This document shows positions 13,101 to 25,500 of a stretch of DNA of 64,000 nt, in pieces. The notes below the pieces were generated by a model. The model searched no databases. It worked only from the letters and a program-made list of their open reading frames with translations, and was not told the DNA's origin. Position numbers and translations under genes: made by a program. The stretch comes from Gymnorhina tibicen (Eukaryota; Chordata; Aves; Passeriformes; Artamidae): assembly GCA_013399875.1 (NCBI GenBank), contig VXAZ01008004.1, positions 1 through 64,000 of the forward strand. The letters run 5' to 3'. The first letter of the stretch is position 1. The number at the start of each line of letters is the position of its first letter.

Positions 13101-15238
13101 TTTTTAGATCCAAGATCCTCTCTCTCCTCTCCTGATGATAAAATAAGGCAGTGGCAAAGGGATCATTATAGCACAGAGTTGTAACTACACTAAACTATTC
13201 TCTAAACATATGAATGCTTACTATTTTTAATGGTTATTAATGATGTCATAAATAGAGCTTACAATAATCCCAATAAATATACATTTAGTTCTTCTTATTG
13301 AAAGAGAACCAATTATTCTGTCTCTAAACAGGTATATAACAGGTATATATATGTCTCTAAAACACTTAGGATATGCTGGCTAACCCAAATATTAAAATAC
13401 GTGTTTTAAATGTAACTCAATATTCTTCCTACCTCCATAATTGAAAGCATGCAGCATATAATCAGAAATTTCTTAAAGGTATTAATTTTTAAATTTTACT
13501 CTACTTGCAAGTCAGCTTTAAATTTGGAGGAGAGTTCAGAACCTTTATGCATCAAAATGGAAGCACACAGGTTTTTGCCCAGAAATCAGCAATGCCACAC
13601 AATATAATGCTATTTCATCGCTGAAGAAGAAATTTTATATTCAGTTGTATTTCTTAAGATCCAGCATACCAAAACCATAATAGGATATGTTTGAAGTAAT
13701 CTATAATAAGAAAAATTATCATACTAGGTACACAAATACCTCCCATTCTAACTTGTAATGAACTTTCATTAGATATGAGACCTGTGCCTTGCTTACAACT
13801 GGAAAAAATGTGTGTCGAAAAAACTAGCAATAAGAGTTATTCTATTCTTAAAGAAAACACACTGTTGATCCAATTATTTTGAAATAGTGAGCAGCTACAG
13901 ATAATTGCTTATATATACATAGCTACAACTTGGTGCTCTGTCATGACTTCCTCCTGGTGAGACCTTCATATACCTTTGGCTGAATTACTCGGTTGGAATG
14001 ATATTCACAGGAAAGGTGTTATAACTAACAAGAAGCTTGAAAACTTTTTACAGAACTGGAAACAACAGGTGGTATTCTGTAGAACCATTTTCAGTAGAAA
14101 AAGAAATTGCAGTATAACACACCAGTGGGAAAAAAAAGTCTAATAAACCAAAAGTTATCAACAGCTGTTCCTAGGTTCTTATAAAAGCTGTTCCTGAACA
14201 ATAATCACATAGAGGAATGCTGGTATCTTCTGTTAACGTAAAAAAAAATTACAGATGTTGAGAAACTTCCTCACTGCTTGAGCAAACATCAGCCTTCCTC
14301 ACTTAGACATAACTATTTGCATAACTGTGCCAAAATGTGCAGCAATTCTGCAATATACCTACTGCTTTTTAATTCTAAGTTGAGATCACAAGAATTAGTT
14401 CATCTGCAGCTCGACTTGGTTCGAAAGTATATACACAGAAAACAGCTGGCAATCATAAAATGTACTAAATTGCTTTGGAATCTGCTCTGTTCTCCCTTAC
14501 CCTTGACCTGCTGGTCATACATTGTGCAAATCTGGGTGATTTTGTAAACATGTTCCACTAGACAAATCATTAAATTAGTGTAAAGGCACCAAAACTGTTC
14601 AGAAGTTGATGTGTCATTTTAAGCAATTTGTTCTACTTATTGCCAAACTTTTTCCCCCAATATTAGTATTAAATATACAAAAAAAGGAGGAAGATTCATT
14701 CCTAAGATGCTATCGAGTATACAACAAACTATAGCTACAGGCTTTCCTGTACATATTTAGAAATGTGATATTTCCCCAATACAGAGCAAAAAATCAACCT
14801 TTAGAACAAATGCTAAAGCAACTGATGCTCTTCTGAGAACCCAAAGATGAAAATACACCATCCAGATAAGTAGATATTTCTGTCTATACAGCTTTTTATG
14901 GCATCAGAAGAGTCACAGCTAAGAAACAGTCAAACATTGTAAAAACTGTCAATGACAGAGGAAACAGCTGTCATAGGATACCCGACATCTTCCTTCAGTT
15001 TGATTGTCTAAATCTATCTGATTAAAAAATGTATTTTTTTCCAAAAGTTGTACAAGGTAGCATAATTTTCAATCGAATTGAATCTCCTGAGATGGTTCTT
15101 TGGAAATGAACAAAACAGAAATTTAGAAAGAAGTTCAAGTTACTTCTTCTCTCCAGTGTCCACCCCGACACACTTCCAGTGTAATTATTTTTAAATAAGG
15201 GCAGTTGCCAAGAGGAACATGTGAGCAGAACCAGAATG
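10162..15238. other. AT-rich non-coding DNA, no gene seen
   Basis: There are no recognisable exons, RNA genes or repeats. The longest frame is 124 codons on the minus strand (12176-12550). It has no recognisable domain and overlaps a different 73-codon minus-strand frame, so I treat it as chance. Short A and T runs are scattered through the stretch. Confidence 0.65.
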
Positions 15239-15297
15239 AAAAAAAAAACCCAACAAAAAACCAACCAGCGAACCACAAAAAAAAAAATCTCAAATGA
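15239..15297. repeat. A/C-only low-complexity tract
   Basis: About 59 bases are made almost only of A and C on the plus strand: A runs broken by ccc, ccaacc and ccac, ending in eleven A. Similar C/A-rich tracts occur at 22301-22329 and 61126-61205. I see no target-site duplication or gene body attached that would make it a retroposed poly-A tail. Confidence 0.7.
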
Positions 15298-15790
15298 TCC
15301 ACTTACTCTCAGAGCTTTCACTAAACAGGTTTCCTCAGAGGGTGATTAACCCAATATAGCAGAGGACGAGACAGTAGGATATTTTCAGTGGTATCACTCT
15401 ACATTCTTCAGTGACTTTCTTGGAAATTTAAGCAGTCAAGACTGGTCTCTAAATGACCACACTAAGACAAGTAGTTCTGCAACAAACCCATAGACTTCCT
15501 AGGTGCAAAAAATGTTACTACCTTTCCATAGTGTGGCATGATAGGTTCGGAGTAAGTGACATGCTTAGCTTTCTTCCGTTTGAATCACTTGCTATCACCT
15601 TGCTGCCTGCTCCTTGCTGTGTAACTGACCTGGAGATTGCTGGGGAATCCTAAACCTGACTGAGGTGTCTGGAGCTATGAATGTTCTCCAACACACTGGA
15701 ATAGCGCTTACTCCAGAATTGGAGTCTAACCTAATCAAATTAGTTGCTTTAAAAGAAGCTAGAGACAGGACTGGTCAGTCAGAATTAGCA
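15298..15790. other. Non-coding DNA, nothing recognised
   Basis: This is unremarkable sequence with one 66-codon plus-strand frame at 15453-15653 that has no recognisable features. Confidence 0.6.
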
Positions 15791-15792
15791 TA

Positions 15793-15825
15793 ATGATGAT
15801 GATGATAATAATAATAATAATAATA
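15793..15825 (+). repeat. Compound trinucleotide microsatellite (ATG)4(ATA)7
   Basis: Four ATG units at 15793-15804 run without a break into seven ATA units at 15805-15825. The ATG/ATA junction suggests that a single base change spread along the array by slippage. It is likely to vary in length between individuals. Confidence 0.93.
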
Positions 15826-18800
15826 GAATGAAGAATAAGCTTACAGCATTTTCTCAGAGAAAGAGTTAAGTAGATTTGCTGTTCTAAAAATTACTGCAAA
15901 ACATAACCACATCAGGAAAACGTGATTCTAACTCACCCACCAGGACCTGCCTTAGTGGTTCAATTTCTCGCAGGCTTGTGACACTGGGCAATCAGCATCT
16001 TAATGACTGCAAGGCCCCAGTGCCTTCATCACGCTACCTTACCTGATCATCACCATAAAGATGGCTGCCCTCAGTCTTCTAGGGAAGAAAGGAGGAGGGA
16101 CAAAAAATAATGGCACCAACCAATGTGCTTCTCCTTTCTTGTGCTACAATGGCTCTTGCTTAACCTGTCAATGAAAAGGCTTGCCCCCTCATGCCTAGTA
16201 ATTGTGTATTCAATAATAAAGTGCATTACCTTGCTCTCCTCTAGGGTTACTGATTTACATTTTTTGCAGGCTTTTGTTAACCTTAACAATGTAAGCATTG
16301 CAGAAACATATGAAATAATTACAAATTTTCTGTTTCTTTTGTATTACTTTCAGTGGCATAGCTGTTCATTTCCTCATATCCCAAATATTTAGAATTCATC
16401 TTTGCAGGTAGCATGAAAGTGTTCACTACCTCATCTGTGGAGGATGGCGGGAAAAAGTTTCCTTCTTTAGCAGCTGACATTTTTCCTCATTATTTTATTT
16501 CTGCCTCTCACGCATTTCTAGTTACACTGACTGTGTTGCCTGACTTAGTTTCTTCGCACCCTTAAGTTTCCCATCTTCAAAGACTTCAGGTTTTCTGGCA
16601 ATGGGGCTGTACACCTCAGGATATCCAGCAGGGCTGAGGAGAACCACCAAAGTACAGCATATATATGAGGGTGCACTAGAAACATAAAAGACACAAACCA
16701 TCCTCTACTATCATTCATAGATTTCTTCATTAATTCTCCTTCTAAAAGGGAAAGGCTATACCCTCCTTGTGGAAGAGAGAAAGTGAAAACCAAGAATTTC
16801 TGTGTCTGGTAAGAGACAGACAGAATAAACTTTTTTCCAGAAAAACAGATGCTTAAAACAAGCAGTGGTGGGATAATACTTCAGCCTGGCATCACAGTAT
16901 CTCTAGAACTGAAAGGAGAGGCGACTGTTAGCATCTGACTCGAGTATTACTTGGGGATGCTGTGTCACCCTCAGTTGATCAGATCAGCCTGTGTTCTGAA
17001 ACTGTTTAATGGCTGGCACAGCTCTCCTTTCTATTGCGCGGCAGCACCAATTCTATCCCCAAGCTTTCTCCCACATTATTCCCCCCTCGAGACCATGATT
17101 CCTACCTTACACTGTGAACATTGGGGTATATTGGCCAAAGCTCTAGTTCCGTATTTTTCATTTTTTTATAGTTTTACAATTCATTTAAGGCAGAAAACCA
17201 AAGCAGTATAATAAGACAAATGCTGACGAAGAAATACCTTTATATATATATGTATCTGGCCATTATAAGACTGCAGTATTCAATCTTGTCACATCGAATA
17301 TGAATGAAATTGCTCTTCATACCCCAATATTCTAATCAAACTCATTGTGAAATACTTGTACTTGACTCAAAAATTCCCATGCAGGGAGACAAATGTAAAA
17401 ACTCATTGGAAATGCAAAGTAAACTCAAAATTTCAAAATCCACTTTAATCAAAATTTCATCACCAATTTTTATAAATTAAAATATATGACAAGAAGGTGG
17501 AGCTTACTGACAATAAGCCATCTTTATTTATTTACCTTTGAATTAATTCATTTTCACTTATATTACTTTCCCTTGGAGTGACCAAAACCCATGCTAGTTA
17601 GGTAGATCTGGAACAATCACAAGACCAAGAAGTCTTGATATGATGTGTGACATAATTTCACTGAAGAAGGACCTGTTTTTCATTTTGTGTTTTCCCCACA
17701 GTAATTAAAACTGGCTTCCTTTTTAATGATATGTGCAATTTACAGTGGTACAGCATCATGCAGAAAAATACAGTAGATCAAACTTAAATGGCTTTTTTTC
17801 AATATTTCCCAAAGAATAATATTAATTTTTAAATTTCCTTGAAAATACTAAGCATAACTGAAAAAAACTCATAATTAAATATAAAGTTAATATAATCCTT
17901 TTCCAAACCAATACCCTTAATAAGAAATAACAAATAATCCCCAAACAGATCAACACAATCTTATCACAAGTTAGAATTTCATTTGGGATCTGAGTCCCTG
18001 AAGGACAGAATAAAGAGGAAAGATTAACACATGAATTCATAACAAGTTTTAGCCATTGCTTTTCATCAAAAAACATCAAAAGCACCACTGGACTTAGTGG
18101 CTTTAGGGAGTCCATATTTTCAAGGGTAATGTTTTATGGCAACACCGTACTAAAAAGTACATGTGCTTGAATTGTTTGGATGTTAGAAGTAGTTGATCGT
18201 CATCTTAATTTACAGTATTTCACACTAATAATAAATGTTACAAGCCTGGTGAATTATTAGGAAATTTAACTCATTGCATTGACATTTTTCTGCCTATCTG
18301 AACAAAAAAGAAAAAATGAGTTTTATTAAGGATTCGATACTCACAGAGACACAGAAAAATTACCCTCTTCTTTGTTTGTTTTGTTCTTATATATTGCACG
18401 TACTACAAAATGAAAGAAACACACATCACTGGGATCCGACCACAATTAATTCTGCAAATTTTGATCTAGCATCTTGCTCAAGCAGCTTTTAAAAAAGAGA
18501 ATGCATGCTAAGGGCAAAAATAACAGCAGTATTAACTTGGGTGTGATACTTCTGGTAGCCCAGACCCTTTGTATTCCAAATCTTTTATACAAAATAATAT
18601 CCAGATTTTGTGCAATATGACAAAGAATACAAACAAAAAACTCCTAAAAAGAGTATCATCTTTGTGAAGGCTACAATATAAACATTTTGAAATGAGTATG
18701 TGCCTGACTTTGCAGGCAGCAGTGTATGTGTTATCCATATAGGATGTATGTGCTTTTACAGTGTAAACAGAAGAAACAACGATGATGTACTGTGAAATCT

Positions 18801-19976
18801 GTGAGTAAATTCTGTAAAAGAGTGTTCTCTCATGACTTTAACAAGGCTATATTTTAAAGTTACACTAACATAAATAAATGCAATGTACATATTTGCTTTC
18901 TATGTGATTCTACAACTTGGAGAAGTCTTGGGAGACTTGTCTGGCCTTGCAACAACCTTGTTTACAGGCAGAGATGAAGCAGTAGCCTGTGTTTGTATAC
19001 ACTGCCTGTCCCACTGACCTCCTTCAGAGAACTGAAGCCACTGCCAGGAGCGCCAGACTACAGCTCTTCCCCTCACAAAACTGATGCTCCTATACAGCCT
19101 CCCTAAGGCTGCATGAAGAAGAACATAATCACATTGTTAATCTAGGCAATCACCTGGGCTTTCAGGATGTAACTGGCGTTTGCATTTATCACGTCACAGG
19201 GAAAATTTTGAATTGCATATTTAAAAATGAATAAAATTTGCCTCTCCTACCTGTCTCACTGTCCATCCTATGGATTTACTATATTGCTCTAGCAAAGCTT
19301 GCAAGGATCAGCAGGAGAACGTATTAGTTTGAGGATTCAGAAATGATAGAGTTGCAGCTGGCCCGATGGCAACTGAAGTTAAAAACATTTTATGAACAGC
19401 TTCCCCAACAGGAAATCACCCACAAGAATATGTTTTTTTCGATACAAAATAGTCTTTAAAAAACCTTGGGTGTTTCCCCCAACCCTGCCCCTTCTAAAAC
19501 CAGCAGCTGGATAGGATTTCCACTTCATCTCACACACAAAACAAGAGCCTGATAGCCTGGGTTTGCAGGTAATGTCTTGGATCAGGGGAGAGTGGCATGT
19601 GATTTTTAAACACCAGGTTTGTGCCACTCATTTAAACAATGAATGATGTATGAAAACATCGCTAAGCACTGACTGCCACAAAATTTGCAAATAAGCAAAA
19701 TTTGCTTACTGTGAGTAATAATACAAGTAGAAAATAGCCCAAATTTGTTAATCTACCAGATGCAGGAATACAGAACCTACAAAAAATGTTTACTATTCTT
19801 TATATGCCGTTCTAGTCAATGTGGTGAGGATTATGGAAAAAAAAAGTCTTACTTGATTTGGATTTGAAAGCACAAATTATTTAAGTCTTAGAAGTGAGAA
19901 GTGTGTTAACAAAAACCTAAATATCACATTTCTAATTACATTCTTACCACAAGCTTTTCTCTGCTCTTCCAAAAAC
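15826..19976. other. AT-rich non-coding DNA, no gene seen
   Basis: No exon or repeat family is recognised. Small open frames (up to 97 codons at 17822-18115, minus) look like chance. A short TA run lies at 17240-17252. The GC content rises slightly around 18980-19090 without other signals. Confidence 0.65.
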
Positions 19977-20262
19977 TGTGACCGTAACAGAAGAAAGGTG
20001 CACCTCTAAGGAGAGTTATAGCCTATGGATGAAACCGTGCTGGAGCAGGCGGATGGGCCCCAAAGGTCTGAAGGTCATGTCCCAATTCACTCCAGAGCAG
20101 GTGAAAGGAGTAAGCAACAAAGAGCAGCAAAAGGAAAGAGCTGCTGCAGAGCAGTCTCCAGGACAACCTGCTCCATCACTGAAGGGACCAAATGCAACAT
20201 GTGACATCAGACACTGGAGGTGAGGAAGGCGGAAGGAGAGGTGTGTGGATGAAGGTCAAGAG
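19977..20262 (+). mobile_element. Possible ERV-derived repeat fragment
   Basis: This block is richer in G and C than its surroundings and purine-rich on the plus strand. Phrases such as gtgctggagcagg resemble the 'ggagcagg' segments I associate with avian ERVL-type LTR and internal repeats. I could not find TG...CA termini or a target-site duplication, so at most it is a fragment. The 81-codon plus frame (19978-20223) and the 63-codon minus frame across it are not recognisable proteins. A search against a bird repeat library would settle it. Confidence 0.3.
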
Positions 20263-22515
20263 TTTTCTCTAACTTTTTGTTTGTTTTCTCTTGTTCTCAC
20301 AAATGGAATCAGTCATTAAAAGCTTATGTTAATTGGCAATAAATCAAGCGAATTTCCCTGACTCAAGATTGTTTGTACCTGTGATAAATGTCCACAATAA
20401 GAAAATAAAATTAATTCTGAGCATGCAAAAGAAGATTGAGAATCATACATTTCTTTAACTTGCCACGGTTTTAAGATCATACAAAATTAAGTTTGGTATA
20501 ATGTTCATCCATCTGTATGAAATGAAATGATTCAGGAAAACAGCCACAGGTGGTTAGATGATAGAGATCTGTAAGAATAAAAATACTTCTGTTTTATTCA
20601 AATTTATGGTTAGAGATTCAACAACATTGTGTTTCCACATCTGCCATGCTGATATTTGTGAAATGAATGACTCAATATTTGAAGTAAATACTTGTAACTA
20701 AGTTTATAATAAATTACATATCTATTTTTAAAAAATGCACGGTGAAGCGGATTAGCCTACCTGTTAACCTGCACTGAGTCATCTATAATGTCTTTAGTAA
20801 AGCTGAAGTAAATGTCACTGTGTAGAAATAACATTATTTGGTCTACTGTTTAAACCTGGCCTGTCTGTGAGATACATTCAGTGTCTCAACACTTAATGTG
20901 TTTTGGACGAATAAGATAGATCATGCCACGTGACCAAATGTCTGTGGTAGATCTTACTATATGGCCAAATGTCCCAAGTGTCCAGGAGCTGGAACAGCAG
21001 AGTTTTAGTGGCTATTCTGACACAAAGATATGGCTAATATCCTGAAGTTTTGAAGTGTAGGGGTTAAGAAAGCAAAATGTGAATTTGAGCTGAGAGACTG
21101 CATAGAGGAGATAGCCAGAGGGTGTTCACACTCACCAAGGCATCAAATTACCAGTCTTGGTGAAGAATTTATCATTATAGAATAGAAACAGAAAGGTAGG
21201 TCTGGGGACCTCTCCATCTTCAGCCTTTCAGGAAGCCTGCACACATTGCTTACCTTCAGATAACACAGGAATCAATATAGGACTATATTAAGAGATGGAG
21301 TAAGATAACACATGTTATTACCTTAGCAATTACAAGGGACAACTGTTGGGCTGAATCATGCAGCTTACCTTAATTACAGTAAAGGAAATAAGATGACCAC
21401 GGAACATTAGAGATGAAAAAACTATGAGAAAAGAGTTCGTATATTAAAAGAAAAAAGACAAAAAGGCAGCTATTGCAAACTAGCCAAAAGAGGCATTTGA
21501 TTTCTGGCTTGGACAACTTCATATTGTCTTTTGGATTTATTTATTACCTTGAGATAATTTAATTTAACAATGGCTTGGATAATTTTATATTAGTGATAAG
21601 GTTTCAGAACTGACACTGTGTTCATCTGGCACTTAACCCTTTTTCATGAGAAAACTTTTGATCTACAGATGTCCGCTAACCCTGTTTGAAACTTTCTGAA
21701 TTTAGTTAAACAAGACATTCTCTTATGACTTCATTTCCTGTTAGCAATCTTGGCAGTAGATATTTTTAAACATGAACACCTACTCCACCTTCTGTTTTTT
21801 GCTTTTATTCTTATGTCCTTAATCCCAAAATGCATACTAACACATGAATCTTCCATATCAAATCTGGATCACCTTGATCTTTATTTGTGCATCATATTGT
21901 ATGTTTAAAGTAAAAAAATATCTTTTAAAAATCAGTTGCTGAGACATTCTATTTCCCTTGAATTTTCTTGATTTCCAGGTGCCATGATAAAGGCCAAAAG
22001 GGGGCTTAAAAGGTAGAACATTTCATAGTTCTTAAGACAGTGTTTACTAATGTAAATGTGATGTAATGGCCATTGGCAGTTTAAAAGATGTATCAGCAAA
22101 CCAGGCAGTAAAATGAACAGCAGAACAATGTGTTATGGTCTCACTAAAAAAATACAGGCTGTACCTTCAAAATTTGTTTAGCCAGACAAATGCTAGGGTT
22201 AAGTACAAGCCTAACTAGACAACAGCTTCAAATACTCAAGAGATCAAGAAAGGTTACTTTTGGCTTTTAGACACATAGAAAAATATCTTGTTCCAATCTT
22301 AAAAAAAAACCCCAAAACCCAACAAACCTCCATGGTACAGTTCTGATATCAGTTTTTAAGCAGGTTACTGTGTTTCACTGGAAAGGTACTACACATTTGC
22401 ACATGGCTTAAAATAAAATTAATAAGCTAAACCAAGTATACGGGGTCTACCAGCTTGTGGAAAGATCAACTTAAGGGCATGTCTACACTTTCACACAGGA
22501 CACTTCTCCAAGAAG
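20263..22515. other. AT-rich non-coding DNA, no gene seen
   Basis: Nothing is recognised apart from a C/A-rich low-complexity tract at 22301-22329 (nine A, then cccc, aaaa, ccc, aac). Confidence 0.6.
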
Positions 22516-22531
22516 TACAACCTAGAAGGTT

Positions 22532-22590
22532 GGGTACAACCTAGGGTACAACCTGGGTACAACCTAGGGTACAACCTGGGTACAACCTAG
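22532..22590 (+). repeat. Short tandem array of an 11/12-bp unit
   Basis: The unit gggtacaacct occurs five times in a row, with an extra A after the first, third and fifth copies. Unit lengths therefore alternate 12, 11, 12, 11, 12, and the higher-order period is 23 bp. A degenerate sixth copy (agtacaacctag) starts near 22515, separated by aaggtt. The alternation suggests that growth happened by duplication of the 23-bp dimer. Confidence 0.92.
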
Positions 22591-25500
22591 AAAGAAAGAG
22601 CTTAAAGATTCAAAGAAATTCAAAGGCAGACCCTAGCTTCTCCTGGAAATTCCTTCATATAGTGGCACATTTGACTTTTCTGTCAAATTCCCAATGCCAA
22701 AAAGATGTGGTCTTATTTTTCTGACTCCTACTCATTCAAGCCACTTAGTAAACTAACTGGGATTATCTGGAAGCAAAGGCATACCCTGATTTATTCAGAA
22801 TTCTGACCATAACAAACTGGATCACTAAACAATTTTTGTTCCCTAATGACAAGACTGAAACAAATGTATGGCCATTAGTAAAACAAATCTGCATGTGCTG
22901 ACGAATTCTAGAGTTTAAAACAGAAAATACAAGTGTTTTAAAATATTTTCCAGGTCTTGCTGCAAAGAATGTCATCTGCTTAAACATTTCACAGTACAAA
23001 ATGGTAGGTTACATGCAATCTTTTGTGATTTCTTAGAGAAAAAAAAATTAAAGTATTTTTGTACTTATCGTATGCATTTTCTCATCCTCCTGCCCTTTTC
23101 TTTTTTTTAAGAACTGACTCTCTTTTGTAATCAGTAATTGCTGATCTTTACAGCAAGAGTTTTTGCATGGACATTTTTAAGCAATATTGTTTTTCAAAAC
23201 AGTAGAAATCTGAACAGTAATTGAGATCTGTATCCTATTTCCTTCCAGAATTAATTTCTATCAGTGAATATGGTAAATAATAAGTGATACTGCATAGGCT
23301 GTGATCATAGGACTTAGTAAGAACTGTTTTAGTTTCTGTCTTGGTAACCTTAGGATATTATTTCAGAGTCTGAAAAAAAAATTAGAAGTACAAAGAGATT
23401 CCAGATATTATCTATTTTTGTATAAATAGAAATCACAATCAAATTTAGAGATATTAATTAACCTTCGACACCTGCAATCAAGATACTGATGACTCCTTAT
23501 ATGTTTCAAAATACCATAGGACAATGAAGTACAGAAAGAGAAGATTCTCAGTATACTATTATTAACTATTCTTGAGATGGAATTCTAACTTTTCATCATA
23601 GACTGTCAATTCACTAATAGCAGCTAAAAAAATAATCCTACTAGACTTAATGTTCACATTTCCAAGATTTTTCACACTTTCCAGATGTCACTACCGTATA
23701 AAATAAAAAGTTAATATTTAATTTAATCTTGGAGTTTCTGAACAATTAAACATTTTTTATTAATGTTTATGTATCTTTTAATTAATTTGCAACACTTTTT
23801 TATGTCAAAAATATAAAATAAAGAATAACATAACAGTATCAATTCCTCTACTAATTTCAAAAAGATATCAGAAAACACTTCTTTCTTTCTTTTCCCAATC
23901 CTTAGACAGAGTGGCAACCAGAACCATGATTTGTTTAGAAGCCTGAGAGACTGTAACAATCTCCTGGGGGAAAAGTGTGTGAATTACTACTAGATAACTA
24001 AAGCTGGAAGCTAAGTTTAAATCTACCTCTCCCTTGCCACCCACCCCCTCCTTTTTTTTTTAGAGTGATATCAGATGAATCTCTCAGTTAAGATCGACTG
24101 CATCATTCTATCAGGTAGTCACCCAGGGCTTAATCCTTACAGAGTCATTTTACAATCTGTCTCTTGGCCGAGATAGCAATTCAGTTCACACACAGATGGC
24201 CGGCACACTGAAAATCAGTTGAAAGGTGAATTTCAGAGTTTAGGAAGCGAGGAATAAGGCAGAATCTCTAACACATGCTGGCTTTAAAGAAAACTCTCTT
24301 CATGCAGCCCATTTCTAAAACAGAACCTACTAAATTCTCTGGCCAGTTCATCGGTTTTTCTGCACATGTACATGCTTAATTGAGCCAACATGTAAATGAT
24401 GGATCATTTGTTTAGTAATGCACAGAATAATGTTAATATGTACTGTAGAAAAAGTGATGATAAATAAAATCAAAATGCCACTGGTCTAATTTTTAAAGGA
24501 GAAATACCCAGAAGTATCTAGGAATATTTCTAAATCAGACATTACAAACCAGCTAATTTGATATAAGATATAAATTCTGATTAGCTAACCAGGGGAAAAA
24601 AAAACCCTATCCAGAAAATGGACTCTATTTTATCTCACCTTGAACTGGAGAGTAAACTGGCATGGAGTACTGCATGTAAAAGCCATTTAGGTACAATCAG
24701 AAGTCATTTTCATCAGCACAGATGCCCCAAATTGACCACCATAATGTGGGGGATTAAATGGATCTTGGAATTAATCACATATGAAAGAAGTTCTCTTGAA
24801 TGGTGGAATCACATGGGACTTCCACCTGCTGAGATGTTATCAATGCACTATTCGAACAGCTTTCTAAAATGCTGAAAATAAGTCTTTGTCTTGTAACGGT
24901 TTTCACTCACAATTTTATGAAGGCATGCAAATATGGCAAGGAGTACTAACTGTATGCAGTTAAGTATTTTAGAAGGCAAATAACTCTGGCACAGCAGTGT
25001 CTGTCCAGTCAAAATAAAGAGTTTTTAGTTATTTCTAATCTTGGTGATGAAGGATTTGATTCTACAACACAGGACAAACAAAAAGAACAACAGAAGAAAG
25101 AACCATTGGAAAGAACTGGTAAGGAGTACAGTCATGTTTTCCTCGCTGCTTTTCTTAAACTGCAAAATCTATTCAAGCTGGGGGACTGGAAAGCAAAGGT
25201 CATGTTTGCAAAACAAAAGAGGAAAACATCCCCAGAATCACAGGGCATATGAATAAATTTAAATCTGTTTGATCTTCTGTGCAAAATCTATAGTGAGCTA
25301 ATGTAGTTTCCAAGGTGGGTCGAAGAAACACAGCAATATGGTAAAGTGTCATCATGTGAGTCAATACAGAATCCATGAGCATCGGTCATTAGGGGCAATG
25401 GCATGGAGGACATACTTAAAAATATGACCTTGAGTACACAGAATTTATTTTAAAAATTTAAATAGAAAGGGGAACCATGCAATCACAATTTAAAAAAAAA

